From Nocardia vulneris (GTDB taxonomy: Bacteria > Actinomycetota > Actinomycetes > Mycobacteriales > Mycobacteriaceae), in assembly GCF_001613425.1 (NCBI RefSeq), contig NZ_BDCI01000015.1, positions 62,001 to 126,000 on the forward strand: a DNA stretch of 64,000 nt, in the 5' to 3' direction. Made by a program: the position numbers and the translations under genes. Shown one piece after another: positions 1 through 9,422 of this stretch (positions within the stretch are counted from its first letter, which is position 1; each line of letters begins with the position of its first letter). The notes beneath the pieces were generated by a model that saw only the letters and a list, made by a program, of their open reading frames with translations, did not search any database and was not told where the DNA came from.

Positions 1-2
1 CC

Positions 3-821
3 CTGGTGCTCGCCGATCTGGGCACCGCGAGCACCGCCGCGGTGGTGGCCCGCCTGCGCGAGGAGATGGCCTCGCGCAGCGTCCGGACCACCGACGCGGC
101 CCGTGCCGTGCTGCGGGACGTGCTGATCGAGGCGTTGCGCCCCGAACTGGACCGCTCGATCCGGGCGCTGCCGCACGCCGATCACCCGTCGATCCTGCTG
201 GTCGTCGGCGTCAACGGCACCGGAAAGACCACCACCACCGGCAAACTCGCGCGGGTGCTCGTCGCGGATGGCCGCCGCGTGCTGCTCGGCGCGGCCGACA
301 CCTTCCGGGCCGCCGCCGCCGACCAGTTGCAGACCTGGGGTGAGCGGGTCGGCGCGGAAACCGTGCGCGGCAAGGAGGCCGCCGATCCGGCCGCGGTCGC
401 TTTCGACGCGGTGAGCGCGGGCATCGATCGCGGCGTCGACGTGGTGCTCATCGATACCGCGGGCCGCCTGCACACCAAGACCGGCCTGATGGACGAGCTG
501 GGCAAGGTCAAGCGCGTCGTGGAAAAGGCAATCACGGCTGGTCGCTCTGCAGGCTCCGCTCCTGGTGCGGTCGACGAAGTGCTGTTGGTGCTCGACGCCA
601 CGGTCGGCCAGAACGGCCTGATGCAGGCGCGTGTGTTCGCCGACGTGGTCGATATCAGCGGGGTGGTGCTCACCAAGCTGGACGGGACCGCCAAGGGCGG
701 CATCGTCTTCCAGGTGCAGCACGAGCTGGGCGTGCCGGTGAAGCTGGTCGGTCTCGGCGAGGGGGCCGACGATCTGGCGCCGTTCGAGCCGGGCGCTTTC
801 GTGGACGCGCTGCTCGGCTGA
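3..821 (+). CDS. ftsY: Signal recognition particle receptor FtsY, 3' part (NG GTPase domain)
   Basis: FtsY is the membrane-bound GTPase that docks SRP-ribosome complexes at the Sec translocon. The reading frame is open at the left window edge, so the N-terminus, including the acidic A region, is missing. The visible part is the complete C-terminal NG domain: P-loop GVNGTGKTTTTGKLA, then DTFRAAAADQL (G2 region), IDTAGRLHTK (G3) and TKLDGTAKGG (G4 and insertion). The G1-G4 wording separates FtsY from its paralogue Ffh, which lies 5 kb downstream. It is followed by a 380-base intergenic region and the ammonium transporter cluster, the order known in mycobacteria. Family assignment is certain. 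Confidence 0.97.
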   Translation: MVLADLGTASTAAVVARLREEMASRSVRTTDAARAVLRDVLIEALRPELDRSIRALPHADHPSILLVVGVNGTGKTTTTGKLARVLVADGRRVLLGAADTFRAAAADQLQTWGERVGAETVRGKEAADPAAVAFDAVSAGIDRGVDVVLIDTAGRLHTKTGLMDELGKVKRVVEKAITAGRSAGSAPGAVDEVLLVLDATVGQNGLMQARVFADVVDISGVVLTKLDGTAKGGIVFQVQHELGVPVKLVGLGEGADDLAPFEPGAFVDALLG

Positions 822-1203
822 GCCACGCTCGCGGACCGACAACGGCCCCGCGCGACAGCATCGTCTCGGCAAACCGGGCTGCTGACCGAATTGTCCGGCT
901 CGACCTGACAACATGACGCGCCATCACGGCGCACACGGCAGTGTTTGCGACGAAACACGCCGAAAACCGAATGTTTGCTACTTCTAGCGGGCCGGTAACC
1001 GGCGCTGCGCCGGCTCCGGCCCGCACCTCACCGCCGCCCGGAAACTTCCGGTGTAAACCCCGAAACGTGGCCGCAACACAACTGGCTCATCCGTTCACGC
1101 AGGTGAAACACCGCAGCTCTGTAGCTGAAACACCGAGTGACCACCCTTCTGGTCAGGTCCATTTGCCGGAGTCGGCAGGGCCCGAGATGAGGAGGACATT
1201 AAG
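822..1203 (+). promoter_or_regulatory. amtB upstream region with phased GAAAC half-sites and an inverted repeat (candidate GlnR control region)
   Basis: This 382-base gap carries no plausible gene. It holds GAAAC at 1041, 1062, 1105 and 1127, GCAAC at 1073, and TTCAC at 1094, exactly 11 bases before the third GAAAC. Steps are 21, 11 and 22 bases, which resembles the 11/22-base rhythm of the actinobacterial GlnR box (GTnAC-n6-GAAAC). Further upstream is a perfect inverted repeat TGTTT-GCGACG-AAACA at 942-957. A Shine-Dalgarno GGAGGA lies at 1191-1196. GlnR control of amtB is established in mycobacteria and streptomycetes; binding here is inference, and the GTnAC halves are weak. Confidence 0.5.
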
Positions 1204-2579
<1,376 letters not shown>

Positions 2580-2583
<4 letters not shown>

Positions 2584-2927
2584 CGAACATGAAACTGATC
2601 ACCGCAATCGTCAAACCGTTCACCCTCGAGGACGTCAAGACCGGTCTCGAGCAGGCGGGTGTGCTCGGCATGACAGTCAGCGAAGTGCAGGGATATGGCC
2701 GCCAGAAGGGGCACACCGAGGTCTATCGAGGTGCCGAGTACTCCGTGGATTTCGTGCCGAAGGTCCGGGTCGAGGTGGTCGTCGACGACGCGTCCGTGGA
2801 CAAGGTCGTCGAGGTGATCGTCGAGGCCTCGCGCACCGGCAAGATCGGCGACGGCAAGGTCTGGGTGACGCCGGTGGAGACGATCATTCGCGTCCGTACC
2901 GGCGAACGCGGTACCGACGCGCTGTAG
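2580..2927 (+). CDS. glnK: Nitrogen regulatory PII protein GlnK
   Basis: This 115-residue PII protein is a trimeric signal-transduction protein that senses 2-oxoglutarate and ATP/ADP and gates AmtB. The T-loop YRGAEYSVDF contains the modifiable tyrosine, which is Tyr51 if counting starts at the second methionine (MKLITA, 2589). In actinobacteria this residue is adenylylated by GlnD rather than uridylylated (established for Corynebacterium, Streptomyces and Mycobacterium). The C-terminal signature TGKIGDGKVWV is intact. The start at 2580 overlaps the amtB stop; the internal ATG at 2589 is the alternative. A strong hairpin follows before glnD. Confidence 0.97.
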
Positions 2928-2950
2928 ATCTCGAATATCTGAGCTGAGCG

Positions 2951-2992
2951 GCGGCCCCGCTCCCACCGGAGCTCCGGTCGGGGCGGGGCCGC
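2951..2992 (+). terminator. Nested hairpin between glnK and glnD
   Basis: Perfect 10-base arms lie at 2951-2960 and 2983-2992. A second perfect 6-base stem, ACCGGA/TCCGGT, sits inside at 2965-2978. Only a weak T-rich tail (GACTGTTA) follows. It may be a terminator or an attenuator lowering glnD expression relative to amtB-glnK, since glnD starts only 25 bases later. Confidence 0.6.
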
Positions 2993-3017
2993 GACTGTTA
3001 GGGATGGGCGGTGGGTT

Positions 3018-5465
3018 GTGGCAGGTCAGCACGAGCACGACGGCAAGGTGTCCAACGGGGCGGCGGATCTGGTCCGCGCGCGCGGCCAACTGCTCGACGG
3101 CGGGGTGCCGCGCAATCCCCGGCTCGACGCCGAGTCCCTGCGGCAGGCCCTGGTCGACCTGTTCGAGCTGTGGCTCACCAGTAAGGGCGCCGAACTCGGC
3201 ATCACCCGCGACAGCGGACTGGCCGTGGTCGCGGTCGGCGGTCTGGGCCGTGCGGAGATGCTGCCGTACTCCGATCTCGACCTGGTGCTGCTGCACGACG
3301 ACGTCGATCCCGCCCGGGTCGCCGAGGTCGCCGATCAGCTCTGGTACCCGCTGTGGGACGCCCATATCAAGCTCGATCACAGCGTGCGGACCGTCCCGCA
3401 GGCGCTGCGCGTCGCCTCGGACGATCTCATCGCCGCGCTCGGCATGCTGGAGGCCCGGCATATCGTCGGCGATCAAGAGCTGAGCAACTTGCTGATCGGC
3501 GGGGTGCGCCGGGAATGGCGCAACGGAATCCGTTCCCGGTTCGACGAATTGATCGCTCAGGCACAGGCCCGGTGGGAGCGCAGCGGCGAGATCGCGCACC
3601 GCGCCGAACCGGATCTGAAGAACGGCCGCGGCGGCCTGCGCGATATCCAGCTGCTCGACGCGCTCGCCATCGCCCAGCTGACCGATGCGATGCCCGGCCT
3701 CGGTCCCGACGTGCCGGGCGGCGGCCTGAAACAAGCGCACCGGCGACTGCTCGACGTGCGGACCGAGCTGCATCGGGTGGCGGGCCGGGCCCGCGATCAG
3801 TTGCGGGCCCAGGACGCCGACGAGATCGGCGCGGCGTTGCGCATCGGTGACCGGTTCGATCTCGCGCGCACGCTCAGCGATTCCGCGCGCACGGTCAGCT
3901 ATTCCGTCGACGTCGGATTGCGTACCGCGGCAAACGCTTTGCCCCGGCGCGGGCTGGCTCGGCTGCGTCGGATGCCGGTGCGCCGGCCACTCGATGAGGG
4001 GGTGGTCGAGCACGGCGGCGAGGTGGTGCTGGCCAGAGACGCACGGCCACAACGCGATCCGGGTCTGATCCTGCGGGTGGCCGCGGCCTCGGCGCAGACC
4101 GGGCTGCCGATGTCGGCCACCACGCTCAACCGGCTCTCCGAGGACGCGCCCGAACTGCGCGAGCCCTGGCCCAAGGACGCGCTGAACGATCTGCTCGTGT
4201 TGCTCGGCGCCGGCCGCGGCGTCATCGACGCGATCGAGGCGCTGGACCGAACGGGCTTGTGGGGCAGGCTGCTTCCGGAATGGGGTGCGGTGCGCGACCT
4301 GCCGCCGCGCGACGCCCTGCACACCTGGACCGTGGACCGGCACCTGATGGAGACGGTGGCCTACGCGAGCGGGATGAGCACCCGGGTGGCCCGGCCCGAT
4401 CTGCTGGCGCTCGGCGCGCTGCTGCACGATATCGGCAAGGGGCGCGCGGGCGATCACAGCGTGGTCGGCGCGGAACTGGCCACCCATATCGGCCGCCGGC
4501 TCGGGCTGTGGCCGTCGGACGTGCGCACGCTCAGCGCGATGGTCCGCCACCATCTGCTGCTCCCGGACACCGCCACCCGGCGTGACCTGGCCGACCCCGC
4601 CACCGTGCAGCATGTCGTCGACGCCCTCGACGGCGATCCGGAACTGCTGGAACTGCTGCACACCCTCGCCGAAGCGGACTCGCTGGCCACCGGGCCCGGC
4701 GTGTGGGGCGACTGGAAGGCCTCGCTCATCGGCGATCTCGTGCGCCGGTGCCGGCTGGTGCTGGCGGGCGGTGAACTGCCGCAACCGGAGCCGATCGCGC
4801 CGGAACTCGTCGCGAAGGCCAAAGCGGGCGGCGTGCACGTCGAGCTGAAGCCGGGGGAGAGCAAGTACACCTACGCGGTGACGGTGATCGCGCCCGATGG
4901 CGCCGGACTGTTGTCCGACGCTGCCGGGGTGCTCGCACTGCACTCGTTGCGGGTGCTCTCGGCCGCGCTCGGCAGCGAGGGCGAGTCGGCCATCGACACC
5001 TTCGTGGTGTCGCCCAAGTTCGGTGATCCGCCGGATGCCGGACTGTTGCGCCAGGAACTCATCCGGGCCATCGGCGGCGACCTCGACGTCGCGGCCGTGC
5101 TCGCCAAACGGGAACGGGAGGCGGGCGGCGTCAAGCCGAGCGAGTACGCACAGGCGCAGCCGCGGGTGCTGTGGTCGGGCACCTCGGCGCCGGGGCAGGT
5201 GCTGCTCGAGTTGCGGGCCGAGGACCGGATCGGGGTGCTCAGCAGGCTCGCCGCAGCACTGGAGAACTGTGGCGCCGACGTGCGCTGGGCCAAGGTGGTG
5301 ACCATGGGTTCGGCGGTGGTCGACACCTTCTGCCTCGACCTCGGCACCGCGGACGGACCGGACCGGCGGACCGAGATAGAGCAGGCGATCCTGGCGGTCG
5401 TGCCGCGTCCCGCGCCGAAGAAACCGGAGGCGGGTATGCCCGGTCCGGAGATCGTCGGGACCTGA
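3018..5465 (+). CDS. glnD: Bifunctional PII nucleotidyltransferase/nucleotidyl-removing enzyme GlnD
   Basis: GlnD modifies and de-modifies the PII T-loop according to glutamine status; in actinobacteria it acts as an adenylyltransferase. The 815-residue protein shows the expected order. The nucleotidyltransferase motif GGLGR...YSDLDL is at about residues 74-89. A GlnD-type helical linker follows, then the HD hydrolase motif LLHDIGKGRAGDHS near residue 470. Two C-terminal ACT domains, from about 620 and about 720, bind glutamine. The GTG start is 90 bases after glnK; a weak purine run precedes it and alternative nearby starts cannot be excluded. Its neighbours amtB and glnK are its functional partners. 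Confidence 0.95.
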   Translation: MAGQHEHDGKVSNGAADLVRARGQLLDGGVPRNPRLDAESLRQALVDLFELWLTSKGAELGITRDSGLAVVAVGGLGRAEMLPYSDLDLVLLHDDVDPARVAEVADQLWYPLWDAHIKLDHSVRTVPQALRVASDDLIAALGMLEARHIVGDQELSNLLIGGVRREWRNGIRSRFDELIAQAQARWERSGEIAHRAEPDLKNGRGGLRDIQLLDALAIAQLTDAMPGLGPDVPGGGLKQAHRRLLDVRTELHRVAGRARDQLRAQDADEIGAALRIGDRFDLARTLSDSARTVSYSVDVGLRTAANALPRRGLARLRRMPVRRPLDEGVVEHGGEVVLARDARPQRDPGLILRVAAASAQTGLPMSATTLNRLSEDAPELREPWPKDALNDLLVLLGAGRGVIDAIEALDRTGLWGRLLPEWGAVRDLPPRDALHTWTVDRHLMETVAYASGMSTRVARPDLLALGALLHDIGKGRAGDHSVVGAELATHIGRRLGLWPSDVRTLSAMVRHHLLLPDTATRRDLADPATVQHVVDALDGDPELLELLHTLAEADSLATGPGVWGDWKASLIGDLVRRCRLVLAGGELPQPEPIAPELVAKAKAGGVHVELKPGESKYTYAVTVIAPDGAGLLSDAAGVLALHSLRVLSAALGSEGESAIDTFVVSPKFGDPPDAGLLRQELIRAIGGDLDVAAVLAKREREAGGVKPSEYAQAQPRVLWSGTSAPGQVLLELRAEDRIGVLSRLAAALENCGADVRWAKVVTMGSAVVDTFCLDLGTADGPDRRTEIEQAILAVVPRPAPKKPEAGMPGPEIVGT

Positions 5466-5580
5466 CACGCCACGAAGTAACCAATCTGTTGCACACGATT
5501 TGCTGTAACCCATATGTCGGCGCCTCCGGTCGTTTTAGGATCAGAGCATTCGGCTATCGCTGCATGAGGGGAGCACGTCG

Positions 5581-5895
5581 TTGGCAATTGAAGTTGTTTC
5601 GGCGTCGATGATGACGAGCGACGAGACCACGCATATGGCGCGGTGCGTCGGCGGGGACCGCTGGGTTGTTTCCTGGCTTCCCGGTCGCACATTGACCGGA
5701 CAACAGGCCGTGACCGCGATGACCATCGCCTCGACGGTGGCCAGCTCACGGATCCCCACCACGACGGAATGGGCCATCCTCGACGACCTGGCCCTGGAGC
5801 TGGGACTGACCGCGCGCGAGGCGGTCTACATGGTCGCCAAGGAGAACCACGACTACCGCAAGACCGCCAAACCGCGTCGCCGTTCGCTCGACTGA
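5581..5895 (+). CDS. Unrecognised 104-residue protein between glnD and ffh
   Basis: I do not recognise a family. The frame opens at TTG 5581, preceded 7 bases upstream by GAGGGGAG; ATG codons at 5608, 5611 and 5635 are weaker alternatives. The N-terminal half contains two tryptophans (GGDRWVVSWLPG), the middle is rich in Ala/Thr/Ser (TAMTIASTVASS), and the C-terminus is basic (RKTAKPRRRSLD). There is no signal peptide or clear membrane segment. A TAGGAT box at 5536-5541 could be the -10 of its own promoter. Codon usage and the clean ribosome-binding site support a real gene; function is unknown. Confidence 0.75.
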   Translation: MAIEVVSASMMTSDETTHMARCVGGDRWVVSWLPGRTLTGQQAVTAMTIASTVASSRIPTTTEWAILDDLALELGLTAREAVYMVAKENHDYRKTAKPRRRSLD

Positions 5896-5999
5896 TCGAC
5901 CCGTTCCGACCTCGAAGGACGCACCGCCTGCGCGGGTGGGTCGGCTATCCCATTACCCTGGGAGGCAATTGACGTCCCCCGAGATCAGGAGCGCGATCG

Positions 6000-7565
6000 G
6001 TGTTCGAATCCCTGTCCGACCGGCTTACCGGTGCCCTCAAGGATCTGCGCGGTAAGGGGCGTCTGTCACCGGCCGACATCGACGCCACCTGTCGCGAGAT
6101 CCGGCTGGCGCTGCTCGAAGCCGACGTCGCGTTGCCGGTGGTGCGCGGCTTCATTGCCCGAATCAAGGAGCGCGCCAAGGGCGCCGAGGTCTCCGCCGCG
6201 CTGAATCCGGCGCAGCAGGTCGTCAAGATCGTCAACGAGGAACTCGTGACGATCCTCGGCGGCGAGACCAGGCGGCTCACCCTGGCGAAGAATCCGCCGA
6301 CCGTGGTCATGCTGGCCGGTCTGCAGGGCGCCGGTAAGACCACGCTCGCCGGCAAGCTCGCGAAATGGCTGAAGGGCCAAGGGCATCAGCCCTTGCTGGT
6401 GGCCTGTGACCTGCAGCGGCCCGGTGCCGTCACGCAGCTGCAGGTGGTCGGTGAGCGTGCGGGCGTGCCCGTCTTCGCGCCGCATCCCGGCACCTCCACC
6501 GGCGGCGGCGAGAACGCGCTGGGCGTCACGGCCGCCGACCCGGTCGAGGTGGCCCGCGGCGGTATCGCCGAGGCCAAGTCCAAGCAGTACGACGTGGTCA
6601 TCGTCGACACCGCCGGTCGCCTCGGCATCGACGAGGAACTGATGCGCCAGGCCGCGGGCATCCGCGACGCCGTGCAGCCCGACGAGACCCTGTTCGTGCT
6701 CGACGCCATGATCGGTCAGGACGCGGTCAACACCGCCGAGGCGTTCCGCGACGGCGTCGGCTTCACCGGCGTGGTGCTGACCAAGCTCGACGGTGACGCC
6801 CGCGGTGGCGCGGCGCTCTCGGTGCGCAACGTGACCGGCGCGCCGATCATGTTCGCCTCCACCGGTGAGAAGCTCGAGGACTTCGACGTCTTCCACCCGG
6901 ACCGGATGGCCAGCCGCATCCTCGGCATGGGCGACGTGCTCAGCCTGATCGAGCAGGCCGAGCAGATCTACGACGCGCAGCAGGCCGAGGAGGCCGCGCG
7001 CAAGATCGGCAGCGGCGAGCTCACGCTGGAGGACTTCCTCGAGCAGATGCTCGCGATCCGCAAGATGGGCCCGATCGGCAACCTGCTCGGCATGCTGCCC
7101 GGTGCGGGCCAGATGAAGGACGCGCTCGCCGCCGTCGACGACAAGCAGCTCGACCGGGTGCAGGCGATCATCCGCGGCATGACCCCGGCCGAACGGGACA
7201 ACCCGAAGATCATCAACGCCTCCCGCAGGCTGCGCATCGCCAACGGCTCGGGCGTCCAGGTGTCCGACGTCAACCAGCTCGTCGACCGCTTCTTCGAGGC
7301 CAAGAAGATGATGGCCGCCATGGGCCGCCAGATGGGCATGCCCGGTGCCCGCCGCGGCAACACCAAGAAGGGCAAGAAGGGAAAGAAGGGCGGTCGCGGA
7401 CCGACCCCGCCCAAGGCCCGCGGCGGTTTCCCGGGGATGCCCGCCGGCATGCCGGGGATGCCCGCCGGAATGCCCGACCTGTCCAACATGCCGCCCGGCT
7501 TGGACCAGCTCCCGCCCGGCCTGGAAGGTTTCGACATCTCGAAGCTGAAGTTCCCGAAGAACTGA
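6000..7565 (+). CDS. ffh: Signal recognition particle protein Ffh (SRP54)
   Basis: Ffh is the GTPase subunit of SRP. It binds 4.5S RNA and hydrophobic signal sequences and pairs with FtsY, encoded 5 kb upstream. The N domain is followed by G1 GLQGAGKTTLAGKLA (about residue 107), then DTAGRLGID and TKLDGDARGG. The M domain contains KMGPIGNLLGMLPG and the RNA-binding region around RRLRIANGSG. The tail after about residue 450 is lysine-rich (TKKGKKGKKGG) and then Gly/Pro/Met-rich with near-repeats of GMPAGMP. The GTG start is supported by CAGGAG at 5986-5991. A strong terminator follows. Confidence 0.97.
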   Translation: MFESLSDRLTGALKDLRGKGRLSPADIDATCREIRLALLEADVALPVVRGFIARIKERAKGAEVSAALNPAQQVVKIVNEELVTILGGETRRLTLAKNPPTVVMLAGLQGAGKTTLAGKLAKWLKGQGHQPLLVACDLQRPGAVTQLQVVGERAGVPVFAPHPGTSTGGGENALGVTAADPVEVARGGIAEAKSKQYDVVIVDTAGRLGIDEELMRQAAGIRDAVQPDETLFVLDAMIGQDAVNTAEAFRDGVGFTGVVLTKLDGDARGGAALSVRNVTGAPIMFASTGEKLEDFDVFHPDRMASRILGMGDVLSLIEQAEQIYDAQQAEEAARKIGSGELTLEDFLEQMLAIRKMGPIGNLLGMLPGAGQMKDALAAVDDKQLDRVQAIIRGMTPAERDNPKIINASRRLRIANGSGVQVSDVNQLVDRFFEAKKMMAAMGRQMGMPGARRGNTKKGKKGKKGGRGPTPPKARGGFPGMPAGMPGMPAGMPDLSNMPPGLDQLPPGLEGFDISKLKFPKN

Positions 7566-7589
7566 CCGTTGCCGCGCACGTTTCCGCCC

Positions 7590-7625
7590 GCCGCGCACGA
7601 ATTCGCTGACGAATTCGTGCGCGGC
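7590..7625 (+). terminator. ffh terminator hairpin
   Basis: Perfect 16-base arms at 7590-7605 and 7610-7625 close a 4-base CTGA loop. The arm contains CGCACGAATTCG, a sequence family that reappears in the repeat-rich spacer near 23,250-23,373. Confidence 0.8.
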
Positions 7626-7699
7626 GCGCCGTTACGCGCGCGTCGGCGGAGGCGCGGCCCGCACTCGCACACAGTAGGTTGGGGACAAAGGAGGTCTCT

Positions 7700-8794
7700 G
7701 TGCATCTGCGTGGCGTGCTTCTCCCCGGTGACGAGGTCCGCGACCTGTGGGTGCGGGACGGAACCGTGTCGTTCGAACCTGTACCCGGAGCCGAAACACT
7801 GTGCCGCACAGGGTGGATCGTGCCGGGACTGGTGGACGCGCACTGTCACGTCGGGATCCGCTACGGCGGTGGTGACGAGGACCGGGCGGGGGCGATCGCG
7901 CAGGCCGAGACCGAACGGGACGCGGGCGCGCTGCTGCTGCGCGACGCCGGGTCGCCGATCGACACGCGGTTCATCGACGACCATCCGGAACTGCCGAAGA
8001 TCATCCGCGCCGGTCGCCACATCGCCCGCCCGCGCCGCTACATCCGGGAACTCGGCATCGAGCTGGACGACGAGCGCGACCTGCCGGAGATCGTGGCCGA
8101 GCAGGCGCGCTTCGGCGACGGCTGGGTGAAGATCGTCGGCGACTGGATCGACCGGTCGGTGGGGGATCTGCGGCCGCTGTGGAGCGACGCGATCCTGAAG
8201 GAGGCGATCGACGCGGCGCACGCCAACGGCGCCAGGGTCACCGCGCACGTGTTCGGCGAGGACGCGCTGCCCGGCCTGATCGGCGCGGGCATCGACTGCC
8301 TGGAGCACGGCACCGGCCTCACCGACGACACCATCGAGTTGATGGCGGCGCACGGCACGGCGCTGGTGCCGACCCTGGTCAATATCGACACCTTTCCCGA
8401 CATCGCCGACAGCGCGGGCAAATTCCCCGTCTACGCCGCGCACATGCGTGACCTGCACCGCCGCGTGCGAACCACCGTCGCCAACGCGCACGACGCGGGC
8501 GTGCCGATCTTCGCGGGCACCGACGCCGGCGGTTCGATCCGGCACGGCCGCATCGCGGACGAGATCGCCGCGCTCGGCGGCGCGGGCCTGTCGCCGCACG
8601 ACGCACTGGGCGCGGCCTCGTGGGATGCCCGCACGTGGCTCGGCCGTCCCGGCATCGAACCCGGTGCCCCCGCGGATTTCGTTGTCTACCAGGAGGATCC
8701 CCGCGCTCACCCCGAGACCCTCACCGCGCCGTACGCGGTGATCCTGCGCGGGCGCGTGTACGCCCAGCGCGACCCGGTCACGGGTCACCGCTGA
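7700..8794 (+). CDS. Amidohydrolase family protein
   Basis: This is a predicted metal-dependent hydrolase of the amidohydrolase superfamily (imidazolonepropionase/prolidase-like branch); its substrate is unknown. The HxH metal motif is DAHCHVG (His48, His50 in the 364-residue product). A later histidine lies in VTAHVFGE, another in LEHGTGL, and the conserved aspartate in FAGTDAGGS. GTG 7700 is chosen because AAGGAGGT lies 4-5 bases upstream at 7688-7695; an in-frame GTG further upstream lacks such a site. An amidohydrolase also follows ffh in mycobacteria, so this is a conserved neighbourhood. There is no signal peptide, so it is cytoplasmic. Confidence 0.9.
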   Translation: MHLRGVLLPGDEVRDLWVRDGTVSFEPVPGAETLCRTGWIVPGLVDAHCHVGIRYGGGDEDRAGAIAQAETERDAGALLLRDAGSPIDTRFIDDHPELPKIIRAGRHIARPRRYIRELGIELDDERDLPEIVAEQARFGDGWVKIVGDWIDRSVGDLRPLWSDAILKEAIDAAHANGARVTAHVFGEDALPGLIGAGIDCLEHGTGLTDDTIELMAAHGTALVPTLVNIDTFPDIADSAGKFPVYAAHMRDLHRRVRTTVANAHDAGVPIFAGTDAGGSIRHGRIADEIAALGGAGLSPHDALGAASWDARTWLGRPGIEPGAPADFVVYQEDPRAHPETLTAPYAVILRGRVYAQRDPVTGHR

Positions 8795-8797
8795 CAA

Positions 8798-8858
8798 GAT
8801 CAGGGGGAACTGGTGGCGGCGGCCTCTCGCGAAACGCCGCCACCAGTTCCCCCTGATC
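8798..8858. terminator. Bidirectional terminator between amidohydrolase and marR-type gene
   Basis: A perfect 24-base inverted repeat (8798-8821 and 8835-8858) with a 13-base loop sits between two convergent genes. Its symmetry and location fit a shared rho-independent-like terminator for both strands. Confidence 0.85.
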
Positions 8859-8871
8859 TCGAGCGCTCGGT

Positions 8872-9360
8872 TCAGGTGCGCCAGTGGCGGATTTCGTGTG
8901 CCCAGGCCTGGAGTCCCGCTGCGAAGCCGGCGCGCTGCTCCGGTGTGAGGGTGGCCATCGCGGCCAGGAGCGGTTCGGCGCGGCGGGCGAGGAAGGTCTC
9001 CATGTGTTCGCGCCACCGCGGCAGCAGCGCGACCAGGGTCCGGCGGCGGTTGGCCGGATCGGGTTGTCTGCTCACCCAGCCCGCGCGGTCGAGGTCGCCG
9101 ACCAGTTCGCTGACCGTGGACAGGGCCAGGCCCATGCGCCCGGCCAGCTCGCTGACGCTGAGCGCCGCCTCGGGCACCAGCTGCACGCAGACCGCGCCGT
9201 GCCGGGCGGTGAGACCGTGGGCGGCGAACGAATCCTGATGCGCGACAGGCATATCGGAGCGTGCCTTGTCGAAGAAGTTGGCGATCAACGGTACGTAACC
9301 GATCACCTCGGTGATCTCCGCACGGTTCGGCAGCCGGGGTGCGCTGGGCTTGTCGGGCAT
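8872..9360 (-). CDS. MarR-family transcriptional regulator
   Basis: This 162-residue winged-helix repressor is of the MarR type. The HTH region is ALSVSELAGRMGLALSTVSELVGDLDRAGWV, with the wing at RQPDPANRRRTLVAL; dimerisation helices flank it. It is divergent from a questin-oxidase-like gene across a 62-base gap that holds a palindrome overlapping the downstream -10 region, so it probably represses both itself and that gene. The ligand is unknown but is likely a small aromatic or phenolic compound, as for most MarR proteins (inference). The ATG start at 9360 follows an AT-rich -10-like stretch. Confidence 0.92.
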   Translation of the reverse strand: MPDKPSAPRLPNRAEITEVIGYVPLIANFFDKARSDMPVAHQDSFAAHGLTARHGAVCVQLVPEAALSVSELAGRMGLALSTVSELVGDLDRAGWVSRQPDPANRRRTLVALLPRWREHMETFLARRAEPLLAAMATLTPEQRAGFAAGLQAWAHEIRHWRT

Positions 9361-9384
9361 GGGTACAGCATATATATTCGGATT

Positions 9385-9399
9385 TACGAACTATTCGTA
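9385..9399. promoter_or_regulatory. Palindromic operator between marR-type and questin-oxidase-like genes
   Basis: Perfect palindrome TACGAA-CTA-TTCGTA. Its right arm overlaps the -10-like TATATC at 9398-9403 of the rightward promoter, and TATATA runs at 9370-9378 could serve the leftward one. A MarR dimer site is the natural reading. Confidence 0.7.
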
Positions 9400-9422
9400 T
9401 ATCCAAACCATTGGGGGTTGGG

